Notes: generated by a model from the letters alone, not told the origin. DNA of 64,000 nucleotides from Pirellulales bacterium (GCA_018401745.1 JAGYJY010000018.1:20492-84491), one strand, 5' to 3'. Counted from the first letter of the stretch, positions 8,501 through 18,858 are shown. Numbers and translations are program-made.

Positions 8501-11257
8501 GTGGTTGCCAAGAACGCAACGAAGCGAGCGAAAGACCGGGCGGCGAATGGCGCTACGGCCAAGCCGCAGCTGGTGATCGTGGAAAGCCCGGCCAAGGCGA
8601 CGACGATCGAAAAGTATCTCGGGCCGGGCTTTGTGGTGAAGGCGTCGGTCGGCCACATCCGCGATCTCGTCGAGAAGGCACCACCCGGCTCGAAGCAGGC
8701 CGTGCCAGGCGTGGATCTGGAACACGACTTCGCCCCCAGCTACGAGATCGTCGCGGGCAAGAACAAGGTGGTCACCGAACTCAAGCGGCTCGCCAAGGAC
8801 GCCAGCGACATTTGGTTCGCCACCGACCTTGACCGCGAGGGGAGGCTATCGCCTGGCACCTCGCGGAGGTGCTCGGCGTCGACCCGCTCAAGGCCAAGCG
8901 GGTGACGTTTGACGCGATTACCAAGTCGGAGGTGCTGCGGGCGTTTGAGTCGCCCAGGCCGATCGACATTCAACGAGTGAATGCCCAGCAGGCGCGGCGG
9001 ATCGTTGACCGGGTGGTGGGCTATCTGGTGTCGCCGATTCTTTGGAAGCGGGTGGCCGGCAAGCTCTCCGCTGGCCGGGTGCAGAGCGTCGCTGCTCGCA
9101 TCGTGGCGGAGCGGGAGCAGGAGATTCAGGAGTTCACGCCGGCCGAGTCGTGGGAAGTGGCAGCGTCGATGACGCTGGATGTGGCCGGGAGCGGTGCGCT
9201 GGCAGAGGCCTGGAAGGGTTTTCTGGAGCAGCGCGACGATCATGGCAAGCCACCACTTGTTCGTGATCGCATGGCTTGGCGGGCGGAGCGCCGCGCTTTT
9301 GCTTGCGACCTTGTCGAGGTGGCGGGTGGTCCGCTCGACATCAAGGCAGACAACACCTCGACGGCCGATCTGACGGAGGCTGCCGTGGCCGCTGCCGAGG
9401 CGGCTGGCCTGACGAATGTGGAAATCGTTCGTCAGACCGACAACGACGGCAAGGGACGCGGCCGCAACCGTGTGGCGATTCAGGGAACGCCCGATCCGGC
9501 GGCTCGCTACCGTGTCGTGTCCGTGGAGACCAGCCGCACCAAGTCGAAGCCGCGGCCGCCGCTGATCACCAGCACACTGCAGCAGGCTGCGTCGAGCCGG
9601 CTGAGCATGTCGACAGACCGGGTGATGCGGATTGCCCAGCAGCTCTATGAAGGTATCGACCTGCCGGACGTAGGCCGCGTGGGCTTGATCACCTACATGC
9701 GTACCGACTCGACCAACCTCTCGTCGGAAGCAATTGAGAAGGCCCGCGGATATCTCCTGGAGCGGCACGGCGAGCAGTATGTTCCCGAGCAGCCGCGGAT
9801 CTACACCAGCTCCAACAGCAGCGCTCAAGAGGCTCACGAAGCGATCCGCCCCACCGACCCGGCGCATGAGCCCGACAAGATCGCCTCGTCGCTCTCCGAC
9901 GAGCAGCATCGGGTGTATAAGCTGATCTGGGAGTCGTTTCTCTCCTGCCAGGCCACCGATGCGGAGTGGGATTCGACCTCTGTGAAGCTGCAGCGGAGCG
10001 ATGCCGACACCGGAGCCGTGTTTCGCACGCGGGGCCGCGTGCTGAAGTTTGACGGCTTCTACGCGATCAGCGGTGTGCCCAGCGACGACAGCAACCAGGT
10101 GCTGCCGGGCTTCCAGGAGGGTGACGAGCTCGCCGCGTTTGCCATCGATCCGCAGCAGAAGTTTGAAAGCCCGCCGCCGCGCTACACCGAAGCCACGCTG
10201 GTGAAGAAGATGGAGCAGGAAGGGATTGGCCGGCCTTCCACCTACGCCAGCATCATCAACACGATTGAGAAGCGGGGCTACATCTATCAGGAGAGTCGCC
10301 GCCTGCACGCCACCGCGATGGGGATGCGGGTGACGGGCTTTCTGAAGCGCGGCTTCCAGGATCAGTTCATCGAGATGGGCTATACCCGCCAGATCGAAGG
10401 CGAACTCGATGACGTGGCGGGCGGCAAGAAGTCGTGGACCGGGCTTCTGCAGGAGTTTTACGACCGCCTTGAGCCGATGCTTGAATCCGCGCTTGAGCAG
10501 CCGCACGAGAAGGCACGCACCGACCTCTCCCCTTATGCCTGCCCGAAATGCGGCCGGCAGCTGGAGTATCGGCTCGGTCGAAACGGTGAGTTTCTCTCAT
10601 GCACCGGCTACCACGAGAAGGTGGTGGTTGACTGAGGAAGAGCCCGAGACTGTGACGAAGGGTGGGAAACGCAAAGCGAAGAAGCCCAAGAAGCCCACGG
10701 AGGAGCCGGTGTGCGCCTTCGGTATGCCCGTTGACATCCAGCGGAGGCCGCTGCTTCCGGAGCAGCTCGACCTGCTGTCGCCACGGGGAATCCCGATGGT
10801 CAAGCGGAACAGCCGCTTCGGCGACTACCTCACCGAAGATCTGCCGCCTCCTCCGCGAACGAAGACCAAGGCGGGGAAGGGGAGCGATGCCCAGGATGTG
10901 GCGAGCTTCACCCTCAATGTCGACAAGAAGGGCAACATCAAGTTTCCGGCAATCCCGCCGCTCGTCACCGATCTGACCTGCAGCAAGTGTGGGGCGGTGG
11001 TCAACCTGCGGCCTGGGAAAAAGGCTCCGTGGCTCGGCTGTAGCAAGTTTCCCAAGTGCCGCGGCCGTGAGTCGTTTACCCAGCTGCCTGAGGAGACGCA
11101 AAAGGCCCTTGAAGCTGCCCTTGATGCGCATGTGCAGGCCCAGCCGACGCTCACCCTCTACCGCCGCGACGGGGTGACGCCGGTTGCAGACGGGACGCCG
11201 CTGGCGGACCTCCAGATCGAAGGCGGCGTGGCCGACCTCCCTCTCTACCCGGAGTGA
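8501..11257 (+). CDS. topA: DNA topoisomerase I (type IA), frame broken at 8839-8842 and near 10625
   Basis: This enzyme relaxes negatively supercoiled DNA through a tyrosine-DNA intermediate. It starts at a GTG (8501) with a good ribosome-binding site. Segment one holds the TOPRIM start ([18 protein letters not shown]) and the acidic motif DLDREG. The frame is then lost in a run of four G at 8839-8842, where five would give the expected [13 protein letters not shown]. Segment two continues to 10635 with [14 protein letters not shown] (catalytic Tyr at about residue 400) and the first zinc ribbon [10 protein letters not shown]. The frame breaks again near 10625. Segment three carries a Lys-rich linker and a second ribbon [10 protein letters not shown] ending with [10 protein letters not shown]. 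The whole is about 918 residues. Two breaks in a presumably essential gene point to sequence error. Confidence 0.93.
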
Positions 11258-11260
11258 GCG

Positions 11261-12049
11261 ATGACGAAGTGTGTTGCTGCGTGGTGCCTTGCTGCTGTTT
11301 TCGGCGGCATGACAATGGCCTCGCTGTCTCTTGGCCAGGAGTCGGTCCTGCCGGAGCCCGCGACCGACGTGCCGTCAACCGACCTTCCTGTGCCCACGCC
11401 GCAGTTCGTTGAGCTCTTCAACGGCAAGGACCTGACGGGCTGGGTGGATGTCAACACCTCACCGGAGACCTGGAGCGTGCACGATGGGCTCCTCGTCTGC
11501 AGCGGGCAGCCGATCGGTGTGATGCGGTCGCAGAAGCAGTATGAAAACTTCATCCTGCACATCGAGTGGCGGCACATGCAGCCGGGAGGCAACTCAGGGG
11601 TCTTTGTGTGGAGCGAGGGGCAGGTGCCCGCTGGTGGGCGGCTGCCTTCCGGGATGGAGGTGCAGATGCTCGAACTCGACTGGGTGAATCAGCATCCGCT
11701 GAAAAACGGCGAGCCAAACCACATCGGCTACATCTCCGGAGAACTCTTTGGAGCCGGGGCGCTGACGGCCACGCCCGACAATCCCCGCGGAACCCGCAGC
11801 ATGGCCTACGAGCTGCGGTGCAAAGGCCACGGCGAGTGGAATGTCTACGACGTCGTCTGCGTGGATGGCACGGTGAAGTTGTCGATCAACGGCAAGTTTG
11901 TCAACTCGATCCGCAACTCGTCGGTGCGGAAGGGCTACCTCTGCCTGGAGTCGGAGGGGGCTGAGATCCACTTCCGCAGCATCCGCATCCTGGAACTGCC
12001 GCCGGGCCTCACGACTGCCGAGCAGACGGCCGCGGTGGTCGCCGAGTAG
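11261..12049 (+). CDS. DUF1080 (3-keto-disaccharide hydrolase-like) exported protein
   Basis: A 262-residue secreted protein. After a signal peptide ([20 protein letters not shown]) comes a linker and then the DUF1080 signature [20 protein letters not shown]. It continues with [19 protein letters not shown] and the closing [17 protein letters not shown] and [19 protein letters not shown]. These are the laminin-G/concanavalin-like fold strands typical of planctomycete and Bacteroidota DUF1080 proteins. Some characterised members cleave 3-keto-glycosides; the substrate here is unknown. It starts three bases after topA ends and is followed 29 bases later by a sulfatase on the same strand, suggesting a shared role in glycan degradation. 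Confidence 0.9.
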   Translation: MTKCVAAWCLAAVFGGMTMASLSLGQESVLPEPATDVPSTDLPVPTPQFVELFNGKDLTGWVDVNTSPETWSVHDGLLVCSGQPIGVMRSQKQYENFILHIEWRHMQPGGNSGVFVWSEGQVPAGGRLPSGMEVQMLELDWVNQHPLKNGEPNHIGYISGELFGAGALTATPDNPRGTRSMAYELRCKGHGEWNVYDVVCVDGTVKLSINGKFVNSIRNSSVRKGYLCLESEGAEIHFRSIRILELPPGLTTAEQTAAVVAE

Positions 12050-12078
12050 CCGGGCATCAACAACGTTTGGGGGGCAGC

Positions 12079-13904
12079 ATGCGACTGTGGCTTGCGGTGA
12101 TGGTGGTGTGGGCTGGCGGAGCGGCCATGGCCGCCGATGTGCCGCGGCCGAATATCGTGCTCGTGATGGCAGACGACCAGGGCTATGGCGATCTCGGGCA
12201 TACGGGCAACCCGGTGATTCAGACGCCGCATCTCGATGCCCTTGCCGCTGAGTCGACGAGCCTCACCGACTACCACGTGGCCCCAACCTGTTCACCGACG
12301 CGGGCCGCTCTCATGACGGGCCATTGGACCGACCGGACGGGCGTGTGGCACACGATCAACGGTCGCTCGATGCTGCGGGAAAACGAGGTGACCCTCGGCC
12401 AACTGCTCAGCGATGCCGGCTACGCCACGGGCATGTTTGGCAAGTGGCACCTCGGCGACAACTTTCCCTACCGGCCGGAAGATCGCGGCTTTGCTGAGGT
12501 CTACCGGCACGGCGGTGGCGGCGTGGGGCAGACGCCCGACCTGTGGGACAACGCCTACTTCGACGGCCATTACTTCCACAACGGCGAGATGAGCCCGCCG
12601 AAGGCTATTGCACTGACGTCTTCTTCGCCGCGGCGAGGCACTTCATTGAGGCGTCGGTGGAGCAGAAGCAGCCCTTCTTTGCCTACATCAGCACCAACGC
12701 CCCGCACGGACCGCTCCACTGCCCGCAGAAGTATCTCGATCTGTATCCGGATCAGCCGCCGGAGATCGCTGCCTTCTACGGCATGATCACCAACATCGAC
12801 GACAACGTGGGGAGCCTGCGGGCCATGCTCGCTCGCCTCGGAGTGGCCGACAACACTCTGTTTGTGTTTACCACCGACAACGGCACGGCGACTGGCGGCA
12901 AGGTCTTCAATGCCGGTATGCGTGGCCAGAAGGGCAGCGAGTATGACGGCGGCCATCGCGTGCCCTTCATCGCCCACTGGCCAGCGGCTGGCTGGAACAG
13001 GCAGCATACGAGCGATCGACTGGCCCATGCGGTGGATGTGGTGCCAACGCTCGTTGAGATTGCCGGCGGCACACCGCCGGCGGGGCTGGTGTGGGATGGG
13101 GTCTCGATTCGGCAGTTGCTCGATCCGGCTGCCGATGCCAGCGACTGGCCCGATCGCATGCTGGTGACCGATTCGCAGCGGGTTCGCGACCCGGTGAAGT
13201 GGAAGCAGACGGCGGTGATGTCGCAGCGATGGCGGCTGGTGAATGGGAAGGAGCTCTACGACATCGAAGCCGATCCGGGGCAGCAGCAGAACATCGCCGC
13301 TGAGCATCCGCAGCAGGTTGAGGCGATGACTGCCTTCTACGACGCCTGGTGGGCAGAGCTCGAGCCGACGTTTCAGCAGACAACCGAACTTGCCGTCGGC
13401 CATCCTGATGCTGCGGTGGTGAGCCTGACATGCCACGACTGGATTGGAGAGGGAACCTCGCCGTGGAACCAGCGATCTGTTCGCCAGGGGCAGGGGTATC
13501 GTGGGCCTGATGCGAAGGGGCCGGCTGCTCGCGGAGCGTCTGCCAGACACGAGGCCCACTGGGCCATCCGCGTGGTCACGCCGGGCCGCTACCGGGTCGC
13601 CCTCCGACGCTGGCCGGCCGAGGCCAACGCGGCGATCACGGCGTCGCTGCCTGCCGGCAGCGACGTGCCTGGAGCCAGCACAGCCTTTCGGGCCGCGGCT
13701 GGCCGGGCGATCCCAGTGCGTTCGGCAACGCTCCGCATCGATGGCGAGGATCTCGCCGCCACGGAGGTGATGCCGAGCGACACCGAGGCGGTGTTTACAG
13801 CCGAGCTCTCCGCCGGCTCCCACACGCTCGCTCCCGTGTTTACCACCGACGACGGCCAGGAGGTCGGCTGCTACTACTGCGATCTCCGGCTCGTGGCCGA
13901 GTGA
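12079..13904 (+). CDS. Exported sulfatase (S1-type), frame broken near 12588-12604
   Basis: A secreted sulfate ester hydrolase of about 608 residues. The N-terminus has a short signal peptide ([18 protein letters not shown]), then the metal-binding [17 protein letters not shown]. The active-site motif CSPTR has its Cys at about residue 71, to be converted to formylglycine. The conserved GKWHLGD follows. The first frame degenerates near 12600; the sulfatase pattern continues in another frame as [17 protein letters not shown], then [12 protein letters not shown] and [14 protein letters not shown]. The last 190 residues form an extra beta-rich region ([19 protein letters not shown]) seen in some arylsulfatases. 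It is downstream of the DUF1080 gene. The desulfated substrate cannot be read from sequence. Confidence 0.9.
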
Positions 13905-13917
13905 GAGCCAGCGCCAC

Positions 13918-15144
13918 CTACTCCGCTGCCGTGACCGGCAAACAGCGGTGGAGCGTCATCACAGCGAAGGCCGTGCCGTAGGGCTGGTGATAGTCGTAGA
14001 GCGGGTAGTCCCACCACGAGCCATCTTTTTCCTGCCGGTCGAGCATCAGCGTGGCCAGGAGCGGCTGATACGAGGCACGCTCGTCTTCGGGGAGCTGCTC
14101 CAGGCAGAGCCCGGCGTAGTAGTGGCCGAAGAAATAGAAGTAGCCCGCGACCTGCATCCAGGATTCGTGCGGGATTGGCCGCTTGCGACCGATGTCGAGC
14201 CAGCCGTTGCGAACATAAAGCCGATAGAGCCAGTTTTTCACCACGTTGTCGGTGATCGTGTCGCTGCCCCACATTCTTAACGCGCAGTTGCAACACTGCG
14301 TGCGGCCGAGACTGCCGCCAGGTCGGTTGATGCCCCGCATCGGCTGATACTGCAGATATTCGCCGTAGAGGTAGCTGAAGTCGGGCTTCTGCTGGCGGGT
14401 GGTCGCGTCGACGGCCCTCGTGACCATCCGTTCGGGCGGCTCGATGCCGAGGTCTCGGGCCTCTGCCAGGGCCACCAGGATCGCTCCGTTGACGAAGCTG
14501 ATGGAACTGCTCGTGGGCTGATTGGCCTGGTAGCGAAAGTCGTAGTAGCCCCAGCCGCCGTCTACCGACTCATACCGCTCAAGCATCTCAAACTGCAGCC
14601 GGATCAGTTCTTCGATTTCTGCCTGCATAGCCTGGTCGTCTGCATGACGGGGGTGCATCCGCACCAGGGCCTGGATCGCGTAGCCGTGGCCCCACACGTT
14701 GTAGATCGCTTCCCCGGTCGCACGCCGCAGGTTGCGAAGGTGCTCAAGCAGCCAGGTTTCCGCCTTCTCGATGGCGGCGAGGATCTCCGGCTCCTGGCCG
14801 GCTGTCTCCAGCAATGCCGACAGGCAGAGCGAGGTTGTGGCCGCTCGAAAAGCGTGGTGGGCACCGGGCACCGGCGCGTAGATGTTGAGCCCCTTCGTTC
14901 GCGTCGGCGAACCCCAAGAGCCGTTGGGGTTTTGGTTGTCGATGAGGTACCGCACGCCCCGGCTCAGAGAGGCCTCGATGTCGGCCTTCGTGGGAGCCTC
15001 AATCTCCGGCAGCACGGGCTCTGAGCTGAAGTCGAGCGGATCGTCGAGGATGGCCGAGCGAACTGGCGATTCAGCCAGGCTGACCGAAGCCCCGGCCGTG
15101 ACGAAGACGGCAAGGGCCAACACAAGGCGTGGCGTGGATCGCAT
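13918..15144 (-). CDS. Exported prenyltransferase/squalene-cyclase-fold repeat protein
   Basis: A 408-residue protein with a signal peptide (MRSTPRLVLALAVFVTAGAS). It is followed by alpha/alpha-barrel repeats of the terpenoid-cyclase/prenyltransferase fold: GVRYLIDNQNPNGSWGSP, then VDGGWGYYDFRY and DRQEKDGSWWDYPLYDY (QW-like motifs). No cyclase DxDD motif is obvious, so an enzymatic role is doubtful. Planctomycetes encode many exported proteins of this type with unknown function. The frame is open upstream to 15315 through low-complexity sequence, but the ATG at 15144 gives a clean signal peptide. It lies 52 bases downstream of the HlyD-like gene on the same strand, so they probably form an operon. 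Confidence 0.82.
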   Translation of the reverse strand: MRSTPRLVLALAVFVTAGASVSLAESPVRSAILDDPLDFSSEPVLPEIEAPTKADIEASLSRGVRYLIDNQNPNGSWGSPTRTKGLNIYAPVPGAHHAFRAATTSLCLSALLETAGQEPEILAAIEKAETWLLEHLRNLRRATGEAIYNVWGHGYAIQALVRMHPRHADDQAMQAEIEELIRLQFEMLERYESVDGGWGYYDFRYQANQPTSSSISFVNGAILVALAEARDLGIEPPERMVTRAVDATTRQQKPDFSYLYGEYLQYQPMRGINRPGGSLGRTQCCNCALRMWGSDTITDNVVKNWLYRLYVRNGWLDIGRKRPIPHESWMQVAGYFYFFGHYYAGLCLEQLPEDERASYQPLLATLMLDRQEKDGSWWDYPLYDYHQPYGTAFAVMTLHRCLPVTAAE

Positions 15145-15196
15145 GACGACGTTCCTGGTGGCGGCGAGTGGAGGGAAAGACGAACCCAAAACCATC

Positions 15197-16537
15197 TTAT
15201 TCCGCTGCGTCCTCACCGTCTTCCTCCTTCTCATCCTCGTCGTCGTCCTCGTCGTCGTCGTCATCATCATCATCATCGTCGTCGTCAGCCTCGTCTTCAT
15301 CGCTCTCGAGTTCAAACACGAGTTTGCACGACATCAGCGGCTTCAGCTCGGTGGCCTTCTTCACACCGAGCAGCTTGACGACGCAGTCGTATTTTGAGCC
15401 TGCGTAGGGGACGAGGCCGACGCTCTTGACCTCGCCCTTCGCCTCAAGGCCGGGGACGCCGGGGAATGAAACTGTGCACAGGTCGCCCTCATGGATCGAC
15501 GACAGCTGCGTCTCGTTGAGGTCGGCCCGAACCTGGAGGCGGCGAGGATCGACAACCGTCATCACCACCTGATTGCCCGCGACAGAGGATCCCACGGCCA
15601 GCTGGCTGGGCTTGTCGCTGATCCGGCCGCGGGAAAGCGGGCCGTGCAACACGATGCCGTCGGAGGGCGACGTGAGGACCGCACGCTGCCGCTCTTCGAT
15701 GAGTTCGCCGAGCTTCTCCTCTTCGTTGTGAAACGCATCGCGTGTCTTGTTGATTTCAATCTCCCGCCGCTCGGCCGCAGTGGCGAAGTCTCGCATCGCC
15801 TTCTCGTGCGTCATCTCGGCGAGTGCAAGGGCGTCTTCCTGATCGGCGACGGAGTTTGGAATTCGCTGGGTGATCGCACGCTCGCTGGCAACTTCCACGC
15901 CCTCGAGGCGGAACTGGGCGCTCTCGACGGCCTGCTTGGCCCGCTTGAGAACAATCTCCTCCGACTCCTCGGTGAGGTCGTCTTCCTTGTACATCTTCTC
16001 GAGCTGTTCAAACTCTTCGGTGGCGTTTTCCAGTGAGGCACGGGCGTTGGTGACGTCAAACTCCGCTGAGGCAATCTGCCGCTCGCGATCGACGCTCATG
16101 AAGTTTTCGAAGGCCTGCTGGGCGTCTTTGAGCGTCCGTTCGGCCTTGCCTCGCTCCAGCGCGTCCTTGGCGACCGCCTGCTCGTGGGCAAACTCCGCTG
16201 CTTCCAGAGAGAGCTGGGAAAGCCGGAGGGCGATCTTGGCATCGTCGATCTTCTTGTCGATGTCTTCGGTTTCAAACCAGACGAGCGACTGCCCCTCGGA
16301 GACCTCGACGCCGTGGTCGAGCAGCCGCTTGACCTTCAGCGAGCCAAGCTGCTCGGTGTCGGCGGTGATCTCGTGGGCCCGCACCGCCTCCACGACTCCC
16401 GTCACGTCGACGGTCTTGGCGGCAGCAGCGGGCTTTGCCTCCCCTTCATCTGCGGCAGCAGAACGCATCGAGGAAAGTGGGAGAGCGAAAACGGCAGCCA
16501 TAAGAGCCGCGGGAACGAGCCGAAGAGAAAGACGCAT
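15197..16537 (-). CDS. HlyD-like periplasmic adaptor-type protein with a poly-acidic C-terminus
   Basis: A 446-residue exported protein. A signal peptide (LVPAALMAAVFALPLSSM) is followed by half of a biotin/lipoyl-like domain (VTGVVEAVRAHEITADTE), a long alpha-helical hairpin (about residues 85-270, rich in Glu, Lys and Ala), the second lipoyl half (AVLTSPSDGIVLHGPLSRG) and a beta-barrel part (LQVRADLNETQLSSIHEGD). This is the layout of MacA/HlyD membrane-fusion proteins. The last 35 or so residues are almost entirely Asp and Glu. No transporter gene is adjacent; the downstream partner is the prenyltransferase-fold gene. The acidic tail could bind divalent cations or basic surfaces, which is inference. 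Confidence 0.82.
   Translation of the reverse strand: MRLSLRLVPAALMAAVFALPLSSMRSAAADEGEAKPAAAAKTVDVTGVVEAVRAHEITADTEQLGSLKVKRLLDHGVEVSEGQSLVWFETEDIDKKIDDAKIALRLSQLSLEAAEFAHEQAVAKDALERGKAERTLKDAQQAFENFMSVDRERQIASAEFDVTNARASLENATEEFEQLEKMYKEDDLTEESEEIVLKRAKQAVESAQFRLEGVEVASERAITQRIPNSVADQEDALALAEMTHEKAMRDFATAAERREIEINKTRDAFHNEEEKLGELIEERQRAVLTSPSDGIVLHGPLSRGRISDKPSQLAVGSSVAGNQVVMTVVDPRRLQVRADLNETQLSSIHEGDLCTVSFPGVPGLEAKGEVKSVGLVPYAGSKYDCVVKLLGVKKATELKPLMSCKLVFELESDEDEADDDDDDDDDDDDEDDDEDEKEEDGEDAAE
15229..15300. repeat. Trinucleotide repeat tract (CTC/GTC/ATC) encoding the acidic tail
   Basis: About 72 bases made of near-perfect trinucleotide units, including runs of gtc and atc. On the minus strand they encode the Asp/Glu tail of the HlyD-like protein. 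Because the unit is three bases, slippage would change tail length without breaking the frame. Confidence 0.85.
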
Positions 16538-16661
16538 GGGAGGCCCCTGAAACTGTTGCGGATATCCAGAAAAACCGTCACATCTTCAGCATAGTTCGCA
16601 AAATGACCGCTGCACGTCGAAAAATATGGCGGGTTGGTGGCCGCGTTTCGCTGGCGTTGCG

Positions 16662-17132
16662 TTATTCCTGTGGTGCCCCGGGCGACGAAAGCCTGCAGTC
16701 GTGGCCGTCGCCACAAACGTCGCAGCCGCCGGCGGCGGCTCCGGTCGCGACCGCCAGGCAGGCCTGGATGCGGTCGGCGATGATCTGTTGCATCTGCGGA
16801 TGGAGGCCAAACGGGGCCGTCACCAGCCATTCGGTGTGCGGATGCCGCTCGGCGGCGGCTCCAACCAGGGCGGGGATGTCGTGCTTCCAGTGCTTTCCTG
16901 GGGACAGGAAATAAGGAAACACGACGACACGCGTGGCCCCCTGCGAGATGCAGCGGTCGTAGGCCGCAGCGATATCGGGCTGGGCGATCTCCATGTGGGC
17001 AGGCTCCACGATCGCGTAGCCAGACGAGGCCCGAAACGCCTTGGCGGCCTCAAGCAGCATCGCATTGCTCGCCTCTCGGCGGGAGCCATGGTCAACGATG
17101 ATCACGGCGGTGGTCGAAGGGGGCTGTGGCAT
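16662..17132 (-). CDS. CbiX/sirohydrochlorin chelatase-like protein with Cys/His-rich tail
   Basis: A 156-residue cytoplasmic protein of the short CbiX class. The N-terminal strand ends in VDHGSRR with His at residue 15, the metal-handling His. VVVFPYFLSPGKHWKHDIP gives the second conserved His region. Short CbiX proteins insert Co2+, Ni2+ or Fe2+ into sirohydrochlorin. The C-terminus departs from the family with GGCDVCGDGHDC, placing Cys at about residues 137, 140 and 146 and His at 144, a likely metal-binding tail. It begins five bases after the sulfatase upstream on the same strand, so co-transcription is likely. No other cobalamin or siroheme genes are in view. Confidence 0.82.
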   Translation of the reverse strand: MPQPPSTTAVIIVDHGSRREASNAMLLEAAKAFRASSGYAIVEPAHMEIAQPDIAAAYDRCISQGATRVVVFPYFLSPGKHWKHDIPALVGAAAERHPHTEWLVTAPFGLHPQMQQIIADRIQACLAVATGAAAGGCDVCGDGHDCRLSSPGAPQE

Positions 17133-17137
17133 GCTGG

Positions 17138-18658
17138 CTAGCGTATCGCCTCGTCGGGGAGGGTGGTGCCGATGCCTTCATCGAGAGGCATCACGTCGGC
17201 GTCGGGGGCGATGCCGACGGCCCGCATCGCTCGCCTAAGGCGGGCCTGCATCTCGGCGACCGTGGCGGCAAAGGCAGGATCAGCGATCAGGTTTCGGTTC
17301 TCGGCCGGGTCGGCCTGGATGTCGTAGAGTTCGGCCATGTGCCGGTCGGCGGTGCCATCCCCGTGTGGATAGCGGATGTACTTAAAGCGGTCGCCTCGCA
17401 CCGCCCGCACGTTGGGCGTATAGGGAAACTGCTTCTCGTAGTTGTAGTGGTAGAGCCACTCCGTTCGCCATGCAGGGGGCGTTGTCGACACCAGCGGCTG
17501 GATCGACTGGCCGTGGATGCCGCTCATTGGCTTGGCGCTGGCGGCATCGAGGATGGTGGGAGCGACGTCGGTGGTCAGCACCTGCTGCGGCACACGGATC
17601 GGCCCGGTGGCTTCCGTCCATTGTGGATAGCGGATCAGCATCGGCACGCGGAGGCTGGCCTCGTGGGCCGTTCGTTTGTCAACCATGCCATGCTCGCCTT
17701 CAAGCAGGCCGTTGTCGCCGAGGAAGACGAACATCGTGTTGTCGAGCTCGCCGGTCTCGGCCAGCCAGTCGAGCAGGCGGCCGACGCTGTCGTCGACGGA
17801 GAGGATTGTGCCCCAGTAGGCCCGCACCATGCGGGCGAAGTCGACCACGCCGCTGGCTTTGTCGTTGGGAAACTCCTTTCGCCAGTCGAAGATCGGCCCG
17901 TAGATGCCATGCCAGGTGGAGAGGCGTTGGGTGATCCACGTCGGCTTGTCGGCGAGGTTGAAGGAGGAGTGCGGGTAGTTGACCTCCACGTCGTCGAAGG
18001 TGTGGGCGTATTTCTCTTCCGGGAGGTAGAAGCTGTGCGGTGCCTTCTGGCCGATCATCAGCATGAAGGGCTGCCCGCTTGCCTTCTTCTGCTGCGCCAT
18101 CCACTCCAGCGACATGTCGGTCACGACCGTGGTGTAGTAGCCAGGCACCACCCGTCGGCCGCTCCCATTGAAGTTGAACTCGGTGTCGAAGTATTTGCCC
18201 TGGCCCTTGTGCGTCACGAAATAGTCGAAGCCGGGCCGGGGCTCGTCGCTCTCTTCCCCCATGTGCCACTTGCCGATGTAGGCGGTCTCGTAGCCGGCCT
18301 GCTGCAGCCGGCGAGGGAAGCTGTCGAGATCGGACGGGTAGTCGGTGAAGTTGTCGGTCACGCCGTGGGCGTGGGCGTAGAGGCCGCTGAGGATTGTGGC
18401 CCGGCTCGGCGAGCAGAGGCTCGTCGTGCAGAACATATTTTCAAAGTAGATGCCTTCCTCGGCGAGCCGGTCGATGTTGGGCGTTTTCAGGTGCGGGTGG
18501 CCAGCGCAGGAGAGGGCATTCCAGCGAATGTCGTCGCAGAGCATCACGATGATGTTTGGGCGATCGGCAGCCGTGACAGCAGGAAACCCGCCATCTGCTG
18601 CGATCAAGGCCGTGGCTGCCAACGCAAGAACATGAAGACAAAGGCGGCTAGTACGCAT
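17138..18658 (-). CDS. Exported sulfatase (CSPSR active site)
   Basis: A 506-residue secreted sulfatase in one intact frame. A signal peptide ([14 protein letters not shown]) is followed by the metal-binding segment [18 protein letters not shown] and the formylglycine motif LCSPSR with Cys at about residue 82. [10 protein letters not shown] and [17 protein letters not shown] supply further active-site residues. The closing [19 protein letters not shown] is typical of the family. It should act outside the cytoplasm on sulfated polysaccharide or a related ester. The CbiX-like gene follows within five bases. No dedicated sulfatase-maturing enzyme is seen in the window. Confidence 0.95.
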   Translation of the reverse strand: MRTSRLCLHVLALAATALIAADGGFPAVTAADRPNIIVMLCDDIRWNALSCAGHPHLKTPNIDRLAEEGIYFENMFCTTSLCSPSRATILSGLYAHAHGVTDNFTDYPSDLDSFPRRLQQAGYETAYIGKWHMGEESDEPRPGFDYFVTHKGQGKYFDTEFNFNGSGRRVVPGYYTTVVTDMSLEWMAQQKKASGQPFMLMIGQKAPHSFYLPEEKYAHTFDDVEVNYPHSSFNLADKPTWITQRLSTWHGIYGPIFDWRKEFPNDKASGVVDFARMVRAYWGTILSVDDSVGRLLDWLAETGELDNTMFVFLGDNGLLEGEHGMVDKRTAHEASLRVPMLIRYPQWTEATGPIRVPQQVLTTDVAPTILDAASAKPMSGIHGQSIQPLVSTTPPAWRTEWLYHYNYEKQFPYTPNVRAVRGDRFKYIRYPHGDGTADRHMAELYDIQADPAENRNLIADPAFAATVAEMQARLRRAMRAVGIAPDADVMPLDEGIGTTLPDEAIR

Positions 18659-18825
18659 GCGGGGCGGTTCTCGTGGAAGACCCGTGTGGACAGGAAAGGG
18701 ATCTTAATCGGCTGAGAGCAGCCCGCAGACTGCCGAGTGTCGATAGGATACACGTTTCTGCCGCTGGAAACGCTGCACCTGTAGCGGCGTGGCCGGCTGC
18801 CAGATTTGTCAGCAAAAGTTGCTCG

Positions 18826-18858
18826 AAAGCTCGCCTCAATTTAAAGCTTGCCTCAATT
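18826..18858 (+). repeat. AT-rich 16-bp tandem repeat upstream of the RND operon
   Basis: The 16-base unit aaagctcgcctcaatt occurs at 18826-18841 and again, with one mismatch, at 18843-18858. The two copies are one base apart and about 100 bases before the adaptor start. Their spacing and AT-richness in a GC-rich region suggest an operator for a regulator of the efflux genes. This is a by-eye observation; no regulator gene is adjacent. Confidence 0.45.

Noticed and set aside
8839..8842. Programmed frameshifting in topA
   Set aside because: No slippery heptamer, downstream pseudoknot or conserved precedent can be seen, and similar breaks occur in many unrelated genes here; base-run error is simpler.
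8740..10506. A 588-codon open frame on the minus strand across topA
   Set aside because: It lies antisense to a gene with clear topoisomerase motifs, has no recognisable domain and is rich in Arg, His and Leu, as expected for an antisense frame in GC-rich DNA.
15229..15300. Repeated short units considered as a CRISPR array
   Set aside because: Units are three bases with no spacers; the tract encodes an acidic tail.
15145..15315. N-terminal extension of the prenyltransferase-fold protein, with runs of Met and Thr
   Set aside because: The runs come from reading the trinucleotide tract of the neighbouring gene in another frame; the ATG at 15144 gives a proper signal peptide.
17126..18715. A 529-codon plus-strand open frame across the second sulfatase
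   Set aside because: Antisense to an intact sulfatase with all family motifs; no signal peptide or domain of its own.
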